From Campylobacterota bacterium (GTDB lineage Bacteria; Campylobacterota; Campylobacteria; Campylobacterales; Nitratiruptoraceae), in contig PUXX01000041.1 of NCBI GenBank assembly GCA_009659895.1, positions 1 to 41,033 on the forward strand: a stretch of 41,033 nt of DNA, given 5' to 3'. The translations under genes and the position numbers were made by a program. Below are positions 17,729 through 27,218 of this stretch, piece by piece. A model generated the notes under the pieces. The model made no database searches. It was given only the letters and a program-made list of their open reading frames with translations, and had not been told where the DNA came from. Positions within the stretch are counted from its first letter, which is position 1. The number at the start of each line of letters is the position of its first letter.

Positions 17729-19662
17729 CTCATCGCCTCAAGGTGCTCTTTTTTCTCTTCAAGATCGATATATTCTTGGAGGAGTCTCTCATGCTCTTGC
17801 TCCAATCTCTCAAGCTCGGTAGAGATCTCTACGATTCCTCGCTCTTCATAGCACGATGGGTCGCTTAGACATTTGGTCAGTGTAGCGATGCGCTCTTCTA
17901 GATCTTCGATGAGCGTTGGCAGCTCATCAAGTCTTCTTTGTTCCTTGTAGCTCAATTTTTTGGGGCGCTCTTTGGGACGTTTTGGCTTGGGGGTCTTGAT
18001 CTGGCTCTCAAGGGAGTCTAGCTCCATGAGCTCCTTTTCGATCTGGAGATAGTCGCTGTAGCTTTGATAGGACTCCTCTACGATGCCTCCACCTTTGAAG
18101 ATGAGGAGCTTTTTGGCGATCTTGTCGACGAAGTAGCGATCGTGACTGACGAATATGATAGAGCCTGGAAACTTAAGAAGACTCTCCTCCAGGATATTGA
18201 TAGTGGGGATGTCAAGGTCGTTGGTAGGCTCATCCAGGATCAGACAGTCCACCTTTTTCGTAAAGAGCAGAGCCAGTGCGACTCTGTTTTTCTCTCCGCC
18301 ACTAAGAGCACCGATCTTTTTGTCCAGATACTCTTTTGGAAAGAGGAAATTTTTAAGATACCCATAGACGTGCATGTTCTTGCCCCATACCTCCACCCTG
18401 TCCCCTCCATTGGGGCAGAAGGTCTCTATGATGTTTTTGTTGTCATCGAGCATGCTTCTGTGCTGATCGAAGTAACCGATGCGAAAATCTCCTCTTTTGA
18501 TTACGCCGCTATCGGGTTTCTCTTCGCCTAAGAGGAGTTTGAGCAGAGTCGATTTGCCCGTGCCGTTTTTGCCGACGATGGCGATGGTGTCTTTTTGCAA
18601 GATCCTGGTGGTGAGATCTTTGATGAGGAGTTTGTCTCCAGCATATTTGGTGACATTCTCCAGCTCAAAAAGGACCTTTTTTTTACTGATGCTCTCCTCT
18701 TTGTTGAAGTTGTGTTTTTCTCTTTGGAGCTCTATTTTGATCTTTTTGATGAGTGCTGGATTTTTTTTGGCCTGTTCACGCAGCTCCAAGATCCGCTTCT
18801 TTCGTCCTTCGTTGCGTTTGACTCTGGCTTTGACACCCCGATTGAGCCACTCCTCTTCTTGCTTGAGGAGCCTGAGGAGATTTTCGTGCTGTTTTTGGAG
18901 ATTTTTTAAAAGCTCCTCTTTTTGGCGTAGGTAGTCACTGTATCCTCCTTTGAAGCTTCGTAGATTCCCATCTTCTATCTCTACGACCCTGGTGGCGATG
19001 CGATCAATGAAATAGCGGTCGTGACTGACGAAGAGCAGGGTATAGCGCTCTTTGAGGATAAGCTCTTCTAAAAATGAGACCATATGGACATCGAGATGGT
19101 TGGTCGGCTCATCCAGGAGCAAAATATCTGGCTTTTGGAGCAAAAGCCCAGCCAGCGCCACTCTTCTTTGCTCTCCACCACTAAGTGTCACTACCAGTCT
19201 ATCCTCATACTCCTTGAGATTGAACTCTTGCAAGATCCGCTCGATCTTCTCATCCATATTCCACGCGTCATGATAGTCTAAGAAGTTTGAGAGTTTGGTG
19301 AGCCGATCAAGAAGGGTACTGTCGTCTGGATGTTTGGCGATACGAGCTGAAATCTCATCATACTCCTTTTTGGCCTGATTGATACTCTCTAGCTGCTCCA
19401 TGATCGCCTTGCGTACGGTCAGAGTGGGATTGAACCTAGGTACTTGCGGAAGCATCTTGATGGTGATGTTTTGACGTACCTTGCGCTCACCCTCATCAAA
19501 CTCCTCGATTCCTGCGACGATCTTCATCAGTGTCGATTTGCCGCTGCCGTTTCGTCCCACGATAGCGACTCTCTCTGCTTCGTCGATAGTAAAGTCGATG
19601 CCTTTGAAGATCTCTTGGGCCTCGTACTTTTTCTTGATACCGCTCAGATCTATAAGCGCCAT
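17725..19662 (-). CDS. ABC-F family ATPase (Uup-like)
   Basis: Two ABC cassettes (GRNGSGKST / GKNGTGKST; two LSGGE signatures), no TM, C-terminal coiled coil. Confidence 0.95.
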   Translation of the reverse strand: MALIDLSGIKKKYEAQEIFKGIDFTIDEAERVAIVGRNGSGKSTLMKIVAGIEEFDEGERKVRQNITIKMLPQVPRFNPTLTVRKAIMEQLESINQAKKEYDEISARIAKHPDDSTLLDRLTKLSNFLDYHDAWNMDEKIERILQEFNLKEYEDRLVVTLSGGEQRRVALAGLLLQKPDILLLDEPTNHLDVHMVSFLEELILKERYTLLFVSHDRYFIDRIATRVVEIEDGNLRSFKGGYSDYLRQKEELLKNLQKQHENLLRLLKQEEEWLNRGVKARVKRNEGRKKRILELREQAKKNPALIKKIKIELQREKHNFNKEESISKKKVLFELENVTKYAGDKLLIKDLTTRILQKDTIAIVGKNGTGKSTLLKLLLGEEKPDSGVIKRGDFRIGYFDQHRSMLDDNKNIIETFCPNGGDRVEVWGKNMHVYGYLKNFLFPKEYLDKKIGALSGGEKNRVALALLFTKKVDCLILDEPTNDLDIPTINILEESLLKFPGSIIFVSHDRYFVDKIAKKLLIFKGGGIVEESYQSYSDYLQIEKELMELDSLESQIKTPKPKRPKERPKKLSYKEQRRLDELPTLIEDLEERIATLTKCLSDPSCYEERGIVEISTELERLEQEHERLLQEYIDLEEKKEHLEAMR

Positions 19663-19700
19663 TTATGACCTTTTTAATTTTTCTTAATGGAACTGCTTAA

Positions 19701-19750
19701 TTTGGCAAAAACGCTCTTTGTAAATGAATTTGAGTATAATTGTTGCCAAA
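19701..19750. promoter_or_regulatory. 8-bp inverted repeat TTTGGCAA...TTGCCAAA bracketing a TATAAT -10
   Basis: Arms at 19701-19708 and 19743-19750; TATAAT at 19735-19740. Confidence 0.5.
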
Positions 19751-19769
19751 AAGTCTATTAAGGATCGAA

Positions 19770-21023
19770 ATGCTTGGCGTAAGTATACTATATGGAATCT
19801 ATATTTTGGTAAAAGTCTATGTGGCGGTGATGCAGGCTGGATTTGTCGCCAAGGCCAAGGACGGCAAGCCGGTGTTGATGATGCCTAGCAAATTTTTCAA
19901 GGCTGGACGCTACGCCGTCAAAAAAGAGCGGCTGGTGATCCTGGAGGCTTTTGTGGAGTATGGGCTCTTTATCTTTTGGATGGGGTATGGGCTTCGATGG
20001 CTAGATAGCGTGATCCAGATCAGCGATCCACTTTTGAAAAGTGTCGTCTTTGTCGATCTTTTCATAGCGATCAACTATTTAGTGACCCTCCCTTTTGATC
20101 TTTATCAAAAATTTGTTTTGGATGAGGAATTTGGATTCAATCGTTCCACCATCGGGCTTTTTATCAAGGATCAGCTCAAATCTGCGCTACTCTTTTTGGT
20201 TTTTGGCTCTTTGGTGATCTATGGGATTAGCTGGATTATGCTCAATATCCCAAACTGGTGGATCTGGGGATTTGTCTTTATTTTTGGGGTCATTATCCTT
20301 ATCAATGCTATCTATCCCACACTGATCGCTCCGATTTTCAATAAATTTGAGCCTTTGGAGGATGAGGAGCTTGAGCATGATATCAAGGATCTGATGCGAA
20401 GGAGCGGATTTGAGGCCAAAGGGGTGTATGTAGTAGACTCTTCCAAAAGAGATACGAGGCTCAACGCTTACTTTGGAGGGCTAGGCAAAAGCAAGCGGGT
20501 CGTCCTTTTTGATACGTTGGTCCAAAAGCTCTCAAGAAAGGAGCTTTTAGCCGTGTTGGGCCATGAGCTTGGGCATTTCAAACACAAAGATATCCTCAAA
20601 AATATCCTCATGATGGGAGTGATGTTCTTTGCGCTCTTTTATATCTTTGCCAATCTGCCCGCTTCTTTGTATGAGAAGGTGGGGATACCGCCAAATATGC
20701 CTTATAGCGTCATCGCTATGTTCTTGCTTCTTAGTCCTGTGTTTTTCTTTTTCTTCATGCCTCTTGTCAATTTTGTCAGTCGCCGCAACGAATTTGCAGC
20801 TGATCGCTACGGATCTGAGATTGCCGGCAGAGCCAATCTTCGCAACGCTTTGTTGAAACTTGTGGAAGAAAATAGCCATTTTCCGCTGGCCCATCCTCTT
20901 TATATCTTTTTTTACCACTCCCATCCTCCTATCCTGGAGCGTCTGAGAGCCCTGGGATTTGAGGAGCATAGCGAGGCAAAAGAGGCTCTAAGAGGTGAAT
21001 GTGCGGCGATCGATGAGGATTGA
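19770..21023 (+). CDS. M48 family metallopeptidase (Ste24/CAAX-protease-like)
   Basis: Multiple TMs, HELGHFKHKDI zinc motif, 'RRNEFAADRYGSEIAG'. Confidence 0.93.
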   Translation: MLGVSILYGIYILVKVYVAVMQAGFVAKAKDGKPVLMMPSKFFKAGRYAVKKERLVILEAFVEYGLFIFWMGYGLRWLDSVIQISDPLLKSVVFVDLFIAINYLVTLPFDLYQKFVLDEEFGFNRSTIGLFIKDQLKSALLFLVFGSLVIYGISWIMLNIPNWWIWGFVFIFGVIILINAIYPTLIAPIFNKFEPLEDEELEHDIKDLMRRSGFEAKGVYVVDSSKRDTRLNAYFGGLGKSKRVVLFDTLVQKLSRKELLAVLGHELGHFKHKDILKNILMMGVMFFALFYIFANLPASLYEKVGIPPNMPYSVIAMFLLLSPVFFFFFMPLVNFVSRRNEFAADRYGSEIAGRANLRNALLKLVEENSHFPLAHPLYIFFYHSHPPILERLRALGFEEHSEAKEALRGECAAIDED

Positions 21024-21819
21024 TGAGGCCTTGAGGCTGGGCGCAAAGGAGCTTGGCGCTGTAGCGCAAAGACCTATACTAGAGGCCCAGATCCTCCTGG
21101 CTTACGCTTTGGGGGTCGATAGGGTCTATCTCCATAGCCATGCAGATCAACAGATCGAAGCTTTGGGATATTTTGATCTGATCAAAAGACGCAAAGCCTT
21201 TGAGCCGATCGAATATATCACCAATCGTGTCAGCTTCTATGGGGAGGAGTTTTTTATAGAGTCTGGCGTGCTGATCCCAAGGCCAGAGACGGAGCTGCTT
21301 ATCGATCAGCTCAAAATGGAGCTTCGTGGAGATGAGAGGGTAGCTGAGATCGGAGTGGGGAGCGGGGTCATTAGTATTATGCTTAAAAAGCTCCTTGGCG
21401 ATCTTAGGATCACAGCTACCGATATTAGCCAAAAGGCCCTTGATGTAGCGGCCAAAAACGCCAGACTCCATGGTGTCCATATCGATCTTGTAAAAGCCGA
21501 TCTGCTAGAAGGAGTCGATGGGGTATTTGATGTGATCGTCTCCAATCCTCCCTATATCCAAAATGGTTTTCCTTTGGATAAAAACGTAGCTTTGTACGAG
21601 CCGGCCCAGGCTCTTTATGGAGGAGAGGAGGGGGATGAGATCTTGCGCCGTATCATCGATCTCTTTTTTGCATGCGAGGCTAGCGTTTTGGCCTGTGAGA
21701 TGGGATTTGATCAGCGTCGCAGGATCGAGGAGTACGTGGGCGATAGAGGATCGCTGCGATTTTATAAGGATTTAGCCGGACTGGATCGTGGGTTTGTCCT
21801 CAAAAAGGAGCGAAGATGA
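20995..21819 (+). CDS. prmC: peptide chain release factor N5-glutamine methyltransferase
   Basis: 'EIGVGSGVISIML', 'IVSNPPYI' NPPY motif, 'IPRPETELLI'. GTG 20995 or ATG 21013. Confidence 0.93.
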   Translation: MNVRRSMRIDEALRLGAKELGAVAQRPILEAQILLAYALGVDRVYLHSHADQQIEALGYFDLIKRRKAFEPIEYITNRVSFYGEEFFIESGVLIPRPETELLIDQLKMELRGDERVAEIGVGSGVISIMLKKLLGDLRITATDISQKALDVAAKNARLHGVHIDLVKADLLEGVDGVFDVIVSNPPYIQNGFPLDKNVALYEPAQALYGGEEGDEILRRIIDLFFACEASVLACEMGFDQRRRIEEYVGDRGSLRFYKDLAGLDRGFVLKKERR

Positions 21820-22289
21820 AAAGATGGATCGATATAGCTTACTTGATGCTTTTGGGAGCTACGCTGGGATTGGTGCTAAGTCTTGGAGCTATTGTGGCTC
21901 CTGTGATATTCCATGCCAACGACTACTTGGATCAGGAGCTGCTTAGCCACTATCAGATGGGGCTTTTGATGACGGCGATTTTTCTAAAGGCCAACTACTG
22001 GCTCAACTTCACCGCTTTTGTGATCATCCTGCGGGAGGGGTATGCATACAAGAGCTTTGAGAGAGATAGGATCGTCGTCCCATCGGCCGCTACCGCAGTT
22101 TTGATGATATTTTTATTTACCTTATACTATACTAATCAGATCGTAAGCCTGCAAGCAAAAGGGCAAAGCGTGGTGGAGGATCCAACTTTTGAGACTATCC
22201 ACAAAGCCAGTGAGATCGATTTTGGGCTTTTGGCTCTCTCTTTGGTCCTGTTGCTTGGACGCAGGCTCTATCTCATCACAAAAGGATGA
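21816..22289 (+). CDS. DUF4149-like membrane protein
   Basis: Four hydrophobic segments, 157 aa, start overlapping the prmC stop. Confidence 0.7.
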   Translation: MKRWIDIAYLMLLGATLGLVLSLGAIVAPVIFHANDYLDQELLSHYQMGLLMTAIFLKANYWLNFTAFVIILREGYAYKSFERDRIVVPSAATAVLMIFLFTLYYTNQIVSLQAKGQSVVEDPTFETIHKASEIDFGLLALSLVLLLGRRLYLITKG

Positions 22290-23056
22290 TCGTGGATCAT
22301 ATTATCCGCATCAAGGATCTGCACAAGAGTTTTGGTCCCAAAAAGGTCCTCAAAGGGGTCAATCTCAATGTGGTGCGAGGCAAAACGACCGTGATCCTGG
22401 GGCTTTCTGGTGGAGGGAAGTCGACAATTATCAAGCATATCGTACGGCTTCTCAAACCCGATAAGGGAGAGGTGTGGGTCGAAGATGTGGATATGGCCAG
22501 AGCAGATGAGGAGACGGTCTTTCGCATGCGAAAGAGGATCGGCTATCTCTTCCAAAGTGGGGCGCTCTTTGATAGTATGAATGTCTACGAAAATGTCTCT
22601 TTCCCGTTGCGCGAGCATACGAAGCTGAGTGAAAAAGAGATCAAAAAGAAGGTGGAAGAGAGGCTCTTGTTGGTCGGTCTCAATCCCAGGGATGTCCTCT
22701 ATCTCTATCCAGATGAGCTAAGTGGCGGGATGAGGAAGCGGGTGGGATTGGCCCGCAGTACCATCCTAGATCCCCAGATCATCCTCTACGACGAGCCTAC
22801 CAGCGGACTAGATCCGATTACCAGCGATCTGATTACCAGGCTCATTCGCAAAATGCAAGAGGAGCTCCATGTCACTTCCGTCCTCATCAGTCACGATATC
22901 AAGGAGAGTTTCAAAGCCGGAGACTACTTCGCTATGCTCTATGATGGCAGGATCATCGAATATGGTGACAAGAACTCATTTAAAAATAGCAGCAATCCAT
23001 ATGTGCGTCAGTTTCTGGAGGGCAGGGCGGAAGGCCCTATAAAGGTGGTGCGCTAA
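22286..23056 (+). CDS. mlaF: MlaF-type ABC transporter ATP-binding protein
   Basis: Walker A GLSGGGKST, 'LFQSGALFDSMNVYENVSFPLREH', 'LSGGMRKRVGLARS' typical of MlaF. Confidence 0.93.
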   Translation: MIVDHIIRIKDLHKSFGPKKVLKGVNLNVVRGKTTVILGLSGGGKSTIIKHIVRLLKPDKGEVWVEDVDMARADEETVFRMRKRIGYLFQSGALFDSMNVYENVSFPLREHTKLSEKEIKKKVEERLLLVGLNPRDVLYLYPDELSGGMRKRVGLARSTILDPQIILYDEPTSGLDPITSDLITRLIRKMQEELHVTSVLISHDIKESFKAGDYFAMLYDGRIIEYGDKNSFKNSSNPYVRQFLEGRAEGPIKVVR

Positions 23057-24171
23057 TCTTTTTGGTTGCGCATCCAAGTGGGTATATCTAGGATATCTTC
23101 GCTCTCTTCATACTCTGCGCCGCTTACCTTTTTGCGGATGGTTCCCATCTCCTTGAGTGGATTGATGACATTTTGGGGCTGGGGCTGGGACTGCTCCTCT
23201 TTCTCAAAACCTGTGGCGATAAGCGTGATCTTGACCTGGTCTGGGGCCATGTTTTCATTAGTGGTGGTACCAAAGATCACATGGGCATCTTCGTCGGCGC
23301 TCTCATAGACCACCTCCATAGCTTCACCAATATCGACAAGAGGATAGTCTGGATGGATAGTGAAGTGGACAAGTACGCCCATAGCACCGTTGATGGAGAC
23401 ATTATCAAGCAGCGGAGACTCGATGGCGCTCTTGATCGCTTCGTAGGCGCTGTTCTCTCCTTGGGCCTCTCCCACACCCATGAGTGCCAGACCTCTGTGA
23501 CTCATGACGGTCTGTACGTCGGCGAAGTCTAGGTTGATGTCATTTTGTCCATAGGAGAGGATCACACCGCTGATACCGCCCACGGCTCTGGCCAGCACAT
23601 CGTCGACGATCTTGAAGCTCTCACGCAGCCCCATCTTCTTATCGACGATAGCTAGAAGTTTGTCGTTGGGGATGACGACGATGGAGTCGCTCTCTTTTTT
23701 GAGCTCCTTGATCCCCTCTTCGGCCAGTCTGGCTCTCTTGCGCCCCTCGAAGGTAAAAGGTCTGGTGACGACGGAGATGGTGAGGGCTCCTACCTCTTTG
23801 GCAGCCTGGGCGATGATAGGAGCAGCTCCGGTACCGGTACCGCCGCCCATGCCGGCGGAGATGAAGACGATATCGGCGCCTTCGAGCTTCTCTTTGATGG
23901 TGTCGTAGCTCTCCAGTGCGGCTTCTCGGCCGATCTCAGGCTTCATCCCAGCCCCAAGACCTCTGGTGGTCTTCTCCCCAAGCTGGATCTTGACGTGGGC
24001 CTGGGAGGTGTTGAGGGCCTGGGAGTCGGTATTGGCTACGATAAGCTCGATCCCGTCGATCCCCTCTCGGATCATATGGGCGATCATATTTCCGCCGCCG
24101 CCTCCCACTCCCACTGCTTTGATATTGGCTCCAGTGACTTTTTGCTTCTCTTCTATGTTAAAGACTTCCAT
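23053..24171 (-). CDS. ftsZ: cell division protein FtsZ
   Basis: Tubulin signature GGGTGTGAAPIIA; C-terminal peptide DIPTWMRNQ. Confidence 0.98.
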   Translation of the reverse strand: MEVFNIEEKQKVTGANIKAVGVGGGGGNMIAHMIREGIDGIELIVANTDSQALNTSQAHVKIQLGEKTTRGLGAGMKPEIGREAALESYDTIKEKLEGADIVFISAGMGGGTGTGAAPIIAQAAKEVGALTISVVTRPFTFEGRKRARLAEEGIKELKKESDSIVVIPNDKLLAIVDKKMGLRESFKIVDDVLARAVGGISGVILSYGQNDINLDFADVQTVMSHRGLALMGVGEAQGENSAYEAIKSAIESPLLDNVSINGAMGVLVHFTIHPDYPLVDIGEAMEVVYESADEDAHVIFGTTTNENMAPDQVKITLIATGFEKEEQSQPQPQNVINPLKEMGTIRKKVSGAEYEESEDILDIPTWMRNQKD

Positions 24172-24192
24172 CTAGATATCCTTTTGTCGTTT

Positions 24193-25566
24193 TTAAAAAA
24201 GTTGAGTAAACCACTGTATCATTTTTGAAATGCGTTCTTTGATCGTCAATCTCTCCTCCTTAAATTCAAGTTGTCCCTCGAAGGTCTCAAGGAGCTCCTC
24301 TTCGGGCTCTTGTGGACTGGGCTGAGCGGGTTCCTTGGTCAGGGTCAGATTATTGAGCGAAGAGGAGCCAAGCTCGATGAACTCATTTTTGTATCGAAGC
24401 TTTTTGTTTGAGTCGATCTCATAGGGAGTACCCTCTGCGATGCCGTAGAGCAGGAGCCCTACCAGGGTGGCATACTTTGGATCCTCTAGTGTATCGGCGA
24501 TTTCAGAGTCGATCTTTTTGGGTTTGCCTATTCGCACCGGCATATGATCAAAGATCGCGACAGCTAGCTCACGAAGTCCCTGGAGCTTGGTCATACCACC
24601 AGTGAGGACCACGCCACCACCGATCTGTTCTTTGAGACCGCTCTTTTCCAAGGAGTTGGCCAAGATCATCAGTGTCTCTTCGACTCTGGCGTAGATGACA
24701 TTGTAGACGATCTCTAGTGAGACTTGATTGAGTGTCTCTTCATCTCCGATGACCGGGATCTCGATATAATCGCTCTGGGGTGCTGAGAGATCGCCGTAGC
24801 GGATCTTGATCTCTTCGGCTACGGAGGTCGGGGTATGGAGCGCTAGGGAGAGGTCGTTGGTGATATGGGCTGAGCCGACCGCCAAGAAATCGTTGTAGAC
24901 GATGGAGTTGCCCACATGGACGACCATGTTGCAGGTATATCCTCCCATATCGATGACACAGCTGCCAGCCTCTTTCTCCTCTGGACTGAGTGTAGCAATA
25001 GCGGAGGCGTAGCCAGCCAGGACGATGTTTTCGATCTCTATGCCAGCCTCTTTGACCGCCTTTTTGAGATTGAAAAGTGCCGATTTGGGTGCGGTGATGA
25101 TATGGACGTCCACTTCTAGCCTGGAGGCGTTCATGCCGTAGGGATCTTCAATGAAGTCCTGTTCGTCGACACGAAACTTATAGGGCAAGACATGGAGGAT
25201 CTCATATTCGTAAGGGATATTGGCGTTGTAGAGGGCCGTTTGGATCACTCTGTTGATCTCGCTGATGGTGATCTCTTGATTTGGGATATTGACCAGGCCG
25301 TGGCTACAGATGCTTTTGGTATAGGCTCCAGATATGGAGACGATCGCTTTGGACGGGGTGAGTCCTGCGATTCTAGTCGCCTGGTCGTAAGCGTTTTTGA
25401 TGCTTTTTGAAGCCAGCTCAATATTGGTGATGACCCCTTTTTTGAGTCCCTGGGATCGTACCTCCCCAAAACCGGCTAGCGCAAACTTCTCATCGCTCTT
25501 TTGGGCGATGGCGGCTGCGATCTTTGTAGAGCCTATGTCGATGCCAAGGATCGGTTTTGGGTTCAA
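24193..25566 (-). CDS. ftsA: cell division protein FtsA
   Basis: 'GIDIGSTKIAAAIA', 'GVVLTGGMTKLQGL', C-terminal amphipathic helix ('ISKMIQWFTQLF'). TTG start overlapping the upstream stop. Confidence 0.95.
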   Translation of the reverse strand: MNPKPILGIDIGSTKIAAAIAQKSDEKFALAGFGEVRSQGLKKGVITNIELASKSIKNAYDQATRIAGLTPSKAIVSISGAYTKSICSHGLVNIPNQEITISEINRVIQTALYNANIPYEYEILHVLPYKFRVDEQDFIEDPYGMNASRLEVDVHIITAPKSALFNLKKAVKEAGIEIENIVLAGYASAIATLSPEEKEAGSCVIDMGGYTCNMVVHVGNSIVYNDFLAVGSAHITNDLSLALHTPTSVAEEIKIRYGDLSAPQSDYIEIPVIGDEETLNQVSLEIVYNVIYARVEETLMILANSLEKSGLKEQIGGGVVLTGGMTKLQGLRELAVAIFDHMPVRIGKPKKIDSEIADTLEDPKYATLVGLLLYGIAEGTPYEIDSNKKLRYKNEFIELGSSSLNNLTLTKEPAQPSPQEPEEELLETFEGQLEFKEERLTIKERISKMIQWFTQLF

Positions 25567-27059
25567 TTTGACAATCCTTTATAGAGTTCTATTTTGAAAT
25601 GGTGTTGAAGATATTGTAACAGATTTTGATCTTGGATACGAGCCTTGAGCTGCTGGGTCGTAGCGCTGATACGCTCCTTGTTGGCTTCGATCTTCTCCTT
25701 TTGACCAAGTTTTTGATCCAAGATCTTGTAGAGGACCACTTTGTTGTCTCCTAGCTGGATGTAGCCCTGGGGCTCTTGCTCCACGAAGAGCTTGCGCAAG
25801 AAAAGGGCTGCTTCTTGAGGCTGGAGATCGTGGATCTTGTCGATATCCTCTCTGGTGATAAAGGGTGTCTGCTTGCCTTTGAAGTTTTTTGCCAGCTCTT
25901 TTGCCTTTTGGATGAGCAGACGCTTTTTGAGCTCTTGTTCGTAGGCTTTTTTGAGCTGGGGCAGAGCCTCTTGGAGCGTGAGAGGTCTGGGGGGCTCTAC
26001 GCTTTCGATCTGGGCGATGAGATAGCGCCCATCTACGTAGACAGGCTTGATGGTGGAGCTCTTTTTATCCAGAGCGATTTGGTTCGCTTTTTTGAGGATG
26101 CGCTGGGCAAACGCATCCCCAAATCGCTCCTGGATCTGGGATTTGGTGAGGGTGAGCTCCCGGGATGGCTGGATTTTGCCCTTTTTGAGCTCTATATATT
26201 TTCTGAGGGCCTCTTTTTTGCCCTTTTTGATCCTGTACTGCTCAAGGACACGCTCCCTGGCCTGCTCGAAGCCGATCTTCTTCCCTTCGTTGTCGGTAAA
26301 TTTGAGGATATTTTTCTCATAGAAGGATCGAAGCTCCTCTTCTGAGGCGTTGATATCATGGACCGGCAGCTCAAGAAGAGCGATTTTGTATCGCTTGGGA
26401 GTTTTGTACTCCTGGCGGTGGCTGTCGAAGTACTTCTTGAGATCCTCCTGGCTGTAGCGGATCTCTAATTCATCGCCGCTTAGGGGTTTGTATTCGATCT
26501 TATCGGCTATGTAGAGGCCGCTAGCTAGCGTATCGAACTCCAAAGGTACCGTCTTGGGAGCTAGAGCTGCTTTGAGTTTGGCGATGAGGAGATCTTTTTT
26601 GACACTGGCCTCGAACTCTTTTGGCTTGAGTCTGTTTTGCTTGAGGATCTGCAAATAGAGCTCTTTGTCAAATTTGCCATCTTTTTGGAAGTAGGGCATG
26701 GACGCGATCTGTCTGGCCACCTCTTCGTCGCTCACTTCCAGCCCAAATTCCTTGGCCAGGGCTTCTAGCATCGCCTCTTGGAGCAGATCATTAAGAGCGA
26801 TCTTGTCCAGTCCCATCTCTTTGGCTTTGGCATCATCGAAATTTTCGATCCTTTGGCGGTAGTAATCATAGAGCTCGCTATATCGTTTGTTGTACTCTTT
26901 GACGGTGATTTTGGCCTCGCCCACCTTGGCTAGCGTATCGCCGCTGGCTCCGAACTTATAGGCTCCCCAGCCCACAAATCCGGCCCCGACGAAGGCGATG
27001 GTACTGATCCAGATGGTGATGACGAGGTATTTTTTGTGCTTTTGCATCCAGCTAATCAT
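25563..27059 (-). CDS. SurA N-terminal / PpiD-like periplasmic chaperone
   Basis: N-terminal TM anchor, 'GEAKITVKEYNKRYSELYDYYR' and 'DLLQEAMLEALAKEFGLEVSDEEV' SurA_N-like; located upstream of ftsA. Confidence 0.85.
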   Translation of the reverse strand: MISWMQKHKKYLVITIWISTIAFVGAGFVGWGAYKFGASGDTLAKVGEAKITVKEYNKRYSELYDYYRQRIENFDDAKAKEMGLDKIALNDLLQEAMLEALAKEFGLEVSDEEVARQIASMPYFQKDGKFDKELYLQILKQNRLKPKEFEASVKKDLLIAKLKAALAPKTVPLEFDTLASGLYIADKIEYKPLSGDELEIRYSQEDLKKYFDSHRQEYKTPKRYKIALLELPVHDINASEEELRSFYEKNILKFTDNEGKKIGFEQARERVLEQYRIKKGKKEALRKYIELKKGKIQPSRELTLTKSQIQERFGDAFAQRILKKANQIALDKKSSTIKPVYVDGRYLIAQIESVEPPRPLTLQEALPQLKKAYEQELKKRLLIQKAKELAKNFKGKQTPFITREDIDKIHDLQPQEAALFLRKLFVEQEPQGYIQLGDNKVVLYKILDQKLGQKEKIEANKERISATTQQLKARIQDQNLLQYLQHHFKIELYKGLSN

Positions 27060-27218
27060 AAGCAGACCTTAAATTTTATTTTTTATAATTTAATTTCATC
27101 GTTTTGTGTGCCACAACAATCTATCATTTTTATCGCCGTAGCGAAAATATGGTCATTGTGTCTTAAAAATTGTAGTGAAATCTTTATTAATATTTACTAA
27201 AAATCAGAGGAATTTGCG

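Noticed and set aside
18064-18531. 155-aa plus ORF opposite the ABC-F gene
   Set aside because: Antisense shadow; both ABC cassettes on the minus strand are intact.
25776-26345. 189-aa plus ORF opposite ppiD
   Set aside because: Leu/Phe-rich antisense of a Lys/Glu-rich coiled coil; no independent support.
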